Of a stretch of DNA of 64,000 nt, positions 61,023-64,000 are shown one piece after another (the stretch's first letter is position 1; the number at the start of each line of letters is the position of its first letter). The notes beneath the pieces are model-generated. The model made no database searches. It was not told the origin of the DNA and saw only the letters and a program-made list of their open reading frames with translations. The position numbers were made by a program, and so were the translations under genes. Source of the stretch: Sipunculus nudus (taxonomy: Eukaryota > Annelida > Sipuncula > Golfingiida > Sipunculidae). The stretch spans positions 23,246,008 to 23,310,007 of the forward strand of contig CM049313.1 in assembly GCA_026874595.1 (NCBI GenBank), in the 5' to 3' direction.

Positions 61023-61790
61023 TGTTACAGGTATCTATTTTATTGTGTGCAACAGTCTTACATGTGTCTGTGTAGCACTAGCATTGTCCGTTGCCAAGGG
61101 AGACGCGCGAGCTGGCCCGGCCCACATGTAGGGTCTGACGTGTAGGAGCACAGCGTTTTTTTGTTCTAGTATCTTCTTTGGGCGTGTGTATTATGTATTT
61201 TCGGGTTCTTTTGGATTTTTCGTAAAATGGAAAGTTCTCGGCTTGGGGTGAAAAGTTATTAATAAGGGGCTGTGTTTAGAGCCGGGAGGGAGGAGAGAGA
61301 AATATTCCAGCGGACACGTAAGAGTGTTAGTTTCGGATCTATCCGATAATTGCAGTAGTGTCAGTAATTCTACGAACTCTATGCTGATTTAGTGGGACTG
61401 TTTCCAGTTTGCTTTCGGGATTATTACAAGAGCTTTACTTTGGACTATTTGAACTGTTTACGTGGATTATTGATTTTAAAAGACTTCTTGCCGCTGTGAC
61501 AGCGGTGGTATCCAGGTACTGTACAGGTCATTTATTATACTATGCAATTGTATTGATTTACTGTTATACTGTTGTTGTACTGTGTGATTGTACTGATTAA
61601 GTATATTGTAATGTTAGGGTTGTTTAAGAATGAATTAAAACTATTTGTTAACACAAAACCAATGACTACTTTATCCATTCCCCTAGTCATTTTACGCTGC
61701 CTAGTGTTACAGAATCTGATTTTTTTATCTCCATAACAAAATTTATGCTCATCACGACTACGTGATCTGTTGATATTAGGTTCCGTAACA
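61023..61790 (+). mobile_element. Solo-LTR-like insertion, copy 2 (segmental duplicate)
   Basis: Matches copy 1 with about ten substitutions and one extra T, about 1.3% divergence by eye. It has identical flanks (CTAC before, CAAC after). It is part of a tandem duplication of about 1140 bp that includes array units on both sides, so it was not an independent insertion. Confidence 0.75.
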
Positions 61791-62059
61791 CAACTGAAAC
61801 AGGCCGGGATGGTCAATGACATTGATAGCACTGAAATGGGTTCGGATGGTCACTAATGTTGATAGGAATGAAATGGGTTGGGATGGTCATTACCGTTGAT
61901 AACACTGAAATGGATTGGGATGGTCACTTATGTTGATAGCACTGAAATGGGTCGGGATGGTCACTAACGTTGATAGCACTGAAATGGGTCAGGATGGGCA
62001 CTAACGTTGATAGGGCTGAACTGGATCGGGCTTTCACTCACATTGATACTGCTGAAATG
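61791..62059. repeat. 37-bp minisatellite, terminal block (~7 units)
   Basis: Last units of the array, matching 60650-60918 almost base for base and ending abruptly at GCTGAAATGGG before unrelated sequence. Confidence 0.95.
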
Positions 62060-62084
62060 GGTAAAACCTTTTTGACTCGAGCAC

Positions 62085-62440
62085 TCAATATGTAGTACCC
62101 GATCCGGATTCAAATTCTCATGGCAACGCAAAGTAACATTTTGAGTTTAAACAGAATAATGCAATGGAAATTTATTTTTTATATTCAATATCGGCGGTAT
62201 AATCTTAATTCCGACATGCGACATCCGGGTTTGAGTTTGAATTATCCGATTCGGTTCTTGTTGCCATGGCGACACATAGGATTGAAAGGAACATTTGAAA
62301 TTTAATAGAATAGGGCAAACGAATTGATGGTTTACTAATATTAGCGGTTTAATCTTAATTCCGACTTAATTTCGGACTGGGTTTGGGTCGGCAATGAGGT
62401 CCGAATAGCAACGTTTAGTTTGGATAAATATGGCGCCACG
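62085..62440. repeat. Degenerate ~149-bp tandem repeat (about 2.5 copies)
   Basis: AATATCGGCGGTATAATCTT at 62187 recurs as AATATTAGCGGTTTAATCTT at 62336, both followed by AATTCCGAC. Each copy carries a GCAAC/GTTGCC motif, including GTTGCCATGGCGAC at about 62260-62273 and CATGGCAAC at about 62119-62127. Confidence 0.7.
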
Positions 62441-63290
62441 TTAACGCTTCTTAAAATGTTTGCAAGGAAAGAATCAGTCAGGGCTTGGAACGGGAACAAA
62501 GATACAACAAGAAGGTTCCTGGATGACAATTCCAAGGTGTGAAGTAAGTTTGGGCCGCTCTGACCCGTAGCGGCAGAGAAGAAGTCAAACCCCGATGGCA
62601 AATTATAGTAAGATGCCTACTTGACTGGTAGGATTAAAGAACGGTTTTTACATTTTAGGTGTGAAGACTCGTGAAACGCGTGACAGGTTTTTGTGGCACT
62701 TTATTGGGCAAACAAACGTCATTTATATGGGTTAATGGCAGCTTAACTTTACAGGCATAATTAATGACTACATCAAAAATTGTTTACATGTCCATACACG
62801 AAAGACTTTTAGAAGAAATAGGGTTCTGATTTTGGATTCGAGTACAGCCTGTCAGCACAATACGTTGCTTCGTGACAACGGAAGAAAAAAATGACGCTGG
62901 AATAGCTGTGAATTTATGTATCGTAAACAAAAACGAAAGTAAATGTAAAAAAGATTGAAAGTCATTCCAGAGTGATCGACAAGACCTGAACAACGGGAAG
63001 CTCCCATTGCCTGTCAGGCCGGAAATGACGTACAGGCTGTTTTGCCAATAGGATATGGCAATAGAGGGTTGGGATACTTACGCACTTATTCAAGCACGAG
63101 ACTATAGGGGTTTCTAAGTTCAAATTCAGATCCCTAAAGCGGCACGGGCTAGATTTAGCGTATATACAATTACACAGTGTCTTCTTTCTATTCCTGTATA
63201 TATAGCCAGCATGCTGAGAAATACCGATGAACTTTATGCCTTTTTTACTTAAGCCTACTTTACCATTTCACGGTATAAGGAGGAAAATAT
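62441..63290. other. Non-coding stretch, nothing recognised
   Basis: No gene or clear repeat. Open frames of 69-86 aa on the minus strand at 62341 and 62784 carry no motif I recognise. Confidence 0.45.
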
Positions 63291-63348
63291 TGGAGAAAGT
63301 CCGCCCGTACGTCGTGCCGTCCGTCAGTCCGTCCGTAAACAATTTTAT

Positions 63349-63780
63349 GTGACGCGATATCTCAAAAGTTTTTACTCGGATCTACTTCAATTAGTAGTAG
63401 CAGGTGCATCTTATGGGCCTCCAGAGCTGATTAGGTTTTGGTCACACTTGAATGATTTTTGATTTTTTATGATTTTTTATTGCTTAATTTAAACATTTCA
63501 TATGCGACACGATATCTCGAAAAGTTAAACTCAGATCTACTTCTAATTGTAGTAGCAGATACATCGTAAGGGTCTCCAGAGCTGATATGGTTTTGGTCTC
63601 AATTGGATGATTTTTGGATTTTTTAATGATTGTTTATACAAACTTTTACATTTCATATTTGACTTTATTTCTCAAAAAGTTTTACTAGGATCTTCTTCTT
63701 ATTACAGTAGCAGGTGCATCTTAAGGGTCTCCAGAGTTGATTAGGTTTTGGTCACACTTGAAAGATTTTTGGATTTTTAT
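63349..63780. repeat. ~155-bp tandem repeat, three copies
   Basis: Copies start near 63349, 63504 and 63660. Each has CGATATCTC-like and AAAAGTTT.ACT.GGATCT, then GTAGCAG.TGCATC, then AGGGTCTCCAGAGCTGAT, then GGTTTTGGTC, then GATTTTTGGATTTTT. CCGTCCGT-rich leaders precede (63300-63336) and follow (63826-63850). Confidence 0.85.
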
Positions 63781-63783
63781 ACG

Positions 63784-63814
63784 CCCGTCTAGGACGGGTC
63801 GTATACTGGTATAC
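63784..63814. repeat. Two adjacent palindromes at a repeat end
   Basis: CCCGTC TAG GACGGG (63784-63798) is a perfect 6-bp hairpin. GTATAC TG GTATAC (63801-63814) is a second one directly after. This resembles the terminus of a dispersed repeat. A perfect DR1 (AGGTCA A AGGTCA) lies further on at 63982-63994. Confidence 0.7.
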
Positions 63815-64000
63815 GCAAAGACCCTCCGTCCATCCATCTGTCCGTCCGTCCGTTAACTTTTAGTGTCGCCGCGTTAACTTACCAGGGCTTTAATGAATTT
63901 TCACGAAACTCAACTTAACTATTAAATAATAGATTATCTCACCCGAGTTCGATTATAGGCGAAATCTGCGCATATTTAATGAGGTCAAAGGTCACAAGGC

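Noticed and set aside
59883-61790. Complete LTR retrotransposon with two LTRs
   Set aside because: The 373 bp between the copies are 37-bp satellite units, and the outer flanks are duplicated too, so this is a segmental duplication of one insert.

Overview
This window reads as AT-rich animal nuclear DNA, most likely from a lophotrochozoan and probably a mollusc. The evidence is one intron-split animal gene, dense microsatellites and short dispersed repeats, and a protein whose M2-M3 segment resembles invertebrate and molluscan nicotinic receptor subunits. The taxon is an inference from these features. No bacterial-style operon, rRNA or intact tRNA gene was recognised.

The only gene I can support is a plus-strand nicotinic acetylcholine receptor (nAChR) subunit. 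Five coding exons were found: 25576-25718, 31991-32035, 38178-38287, 39685-40675 and 46792-46962 (stop codon included). They join in frame into a mature protein of about 485 residues with the Cys-loop, four membrane segments and a cytoplasmic M3-M4 loop. Exons of exactly 45 and 110 bp, one large exon and a separate M4 exon match the classic six-exon plan of neuronal nAChR genes. Exon 1 (5'UTR and signal peptide) was not found. It must lie in the first 25 kb or upstream of the window. Loop C lacks the vicinal cysteine pair, so this is a non-alpha (beta-like) subunit with a cation-type pore.

Layout: 1-25575 is non-coding 5' flank or intron 1, with microsatellites, a foldback repeat (6.67-7.36 kb), a cluster of nuclear-receptor half-sites (8.4-8.9 kb) and a pyrimidine-rich repeat (11.4-11.6 kb). 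25.6-47.0 kb is the gene. Its introns hold copies of a ~330 bp dispersed repeat, a pogo-type MITE (32.12-32.30 kb), degenerate tandem repeats, a SINE-like copy and a paired CRE motif. 47.0-54.7 kb is the 3'UTR and flank, with a Harbinger-type MITE just past the poly(A) signal and several poly-C or poly-G tracts. 54.72-62.06 kb is a large 37-bp minisatellite with higher-order periods of 148 and 370 bp. It is interrupted by a 767-bp insertion resembling a solo LTR, which was later duplicated together with neighbouring array units. 62.06-64 kb holds two further tandem repeats and hairpin-bearing repeat ends.

No new multi-gene system was found. The most distinctive parts are the minisatellite with its duplicated LTR-like insert, the paired CREs in the last intron, and the repeat family that in this window occurs only around the receptor gene.
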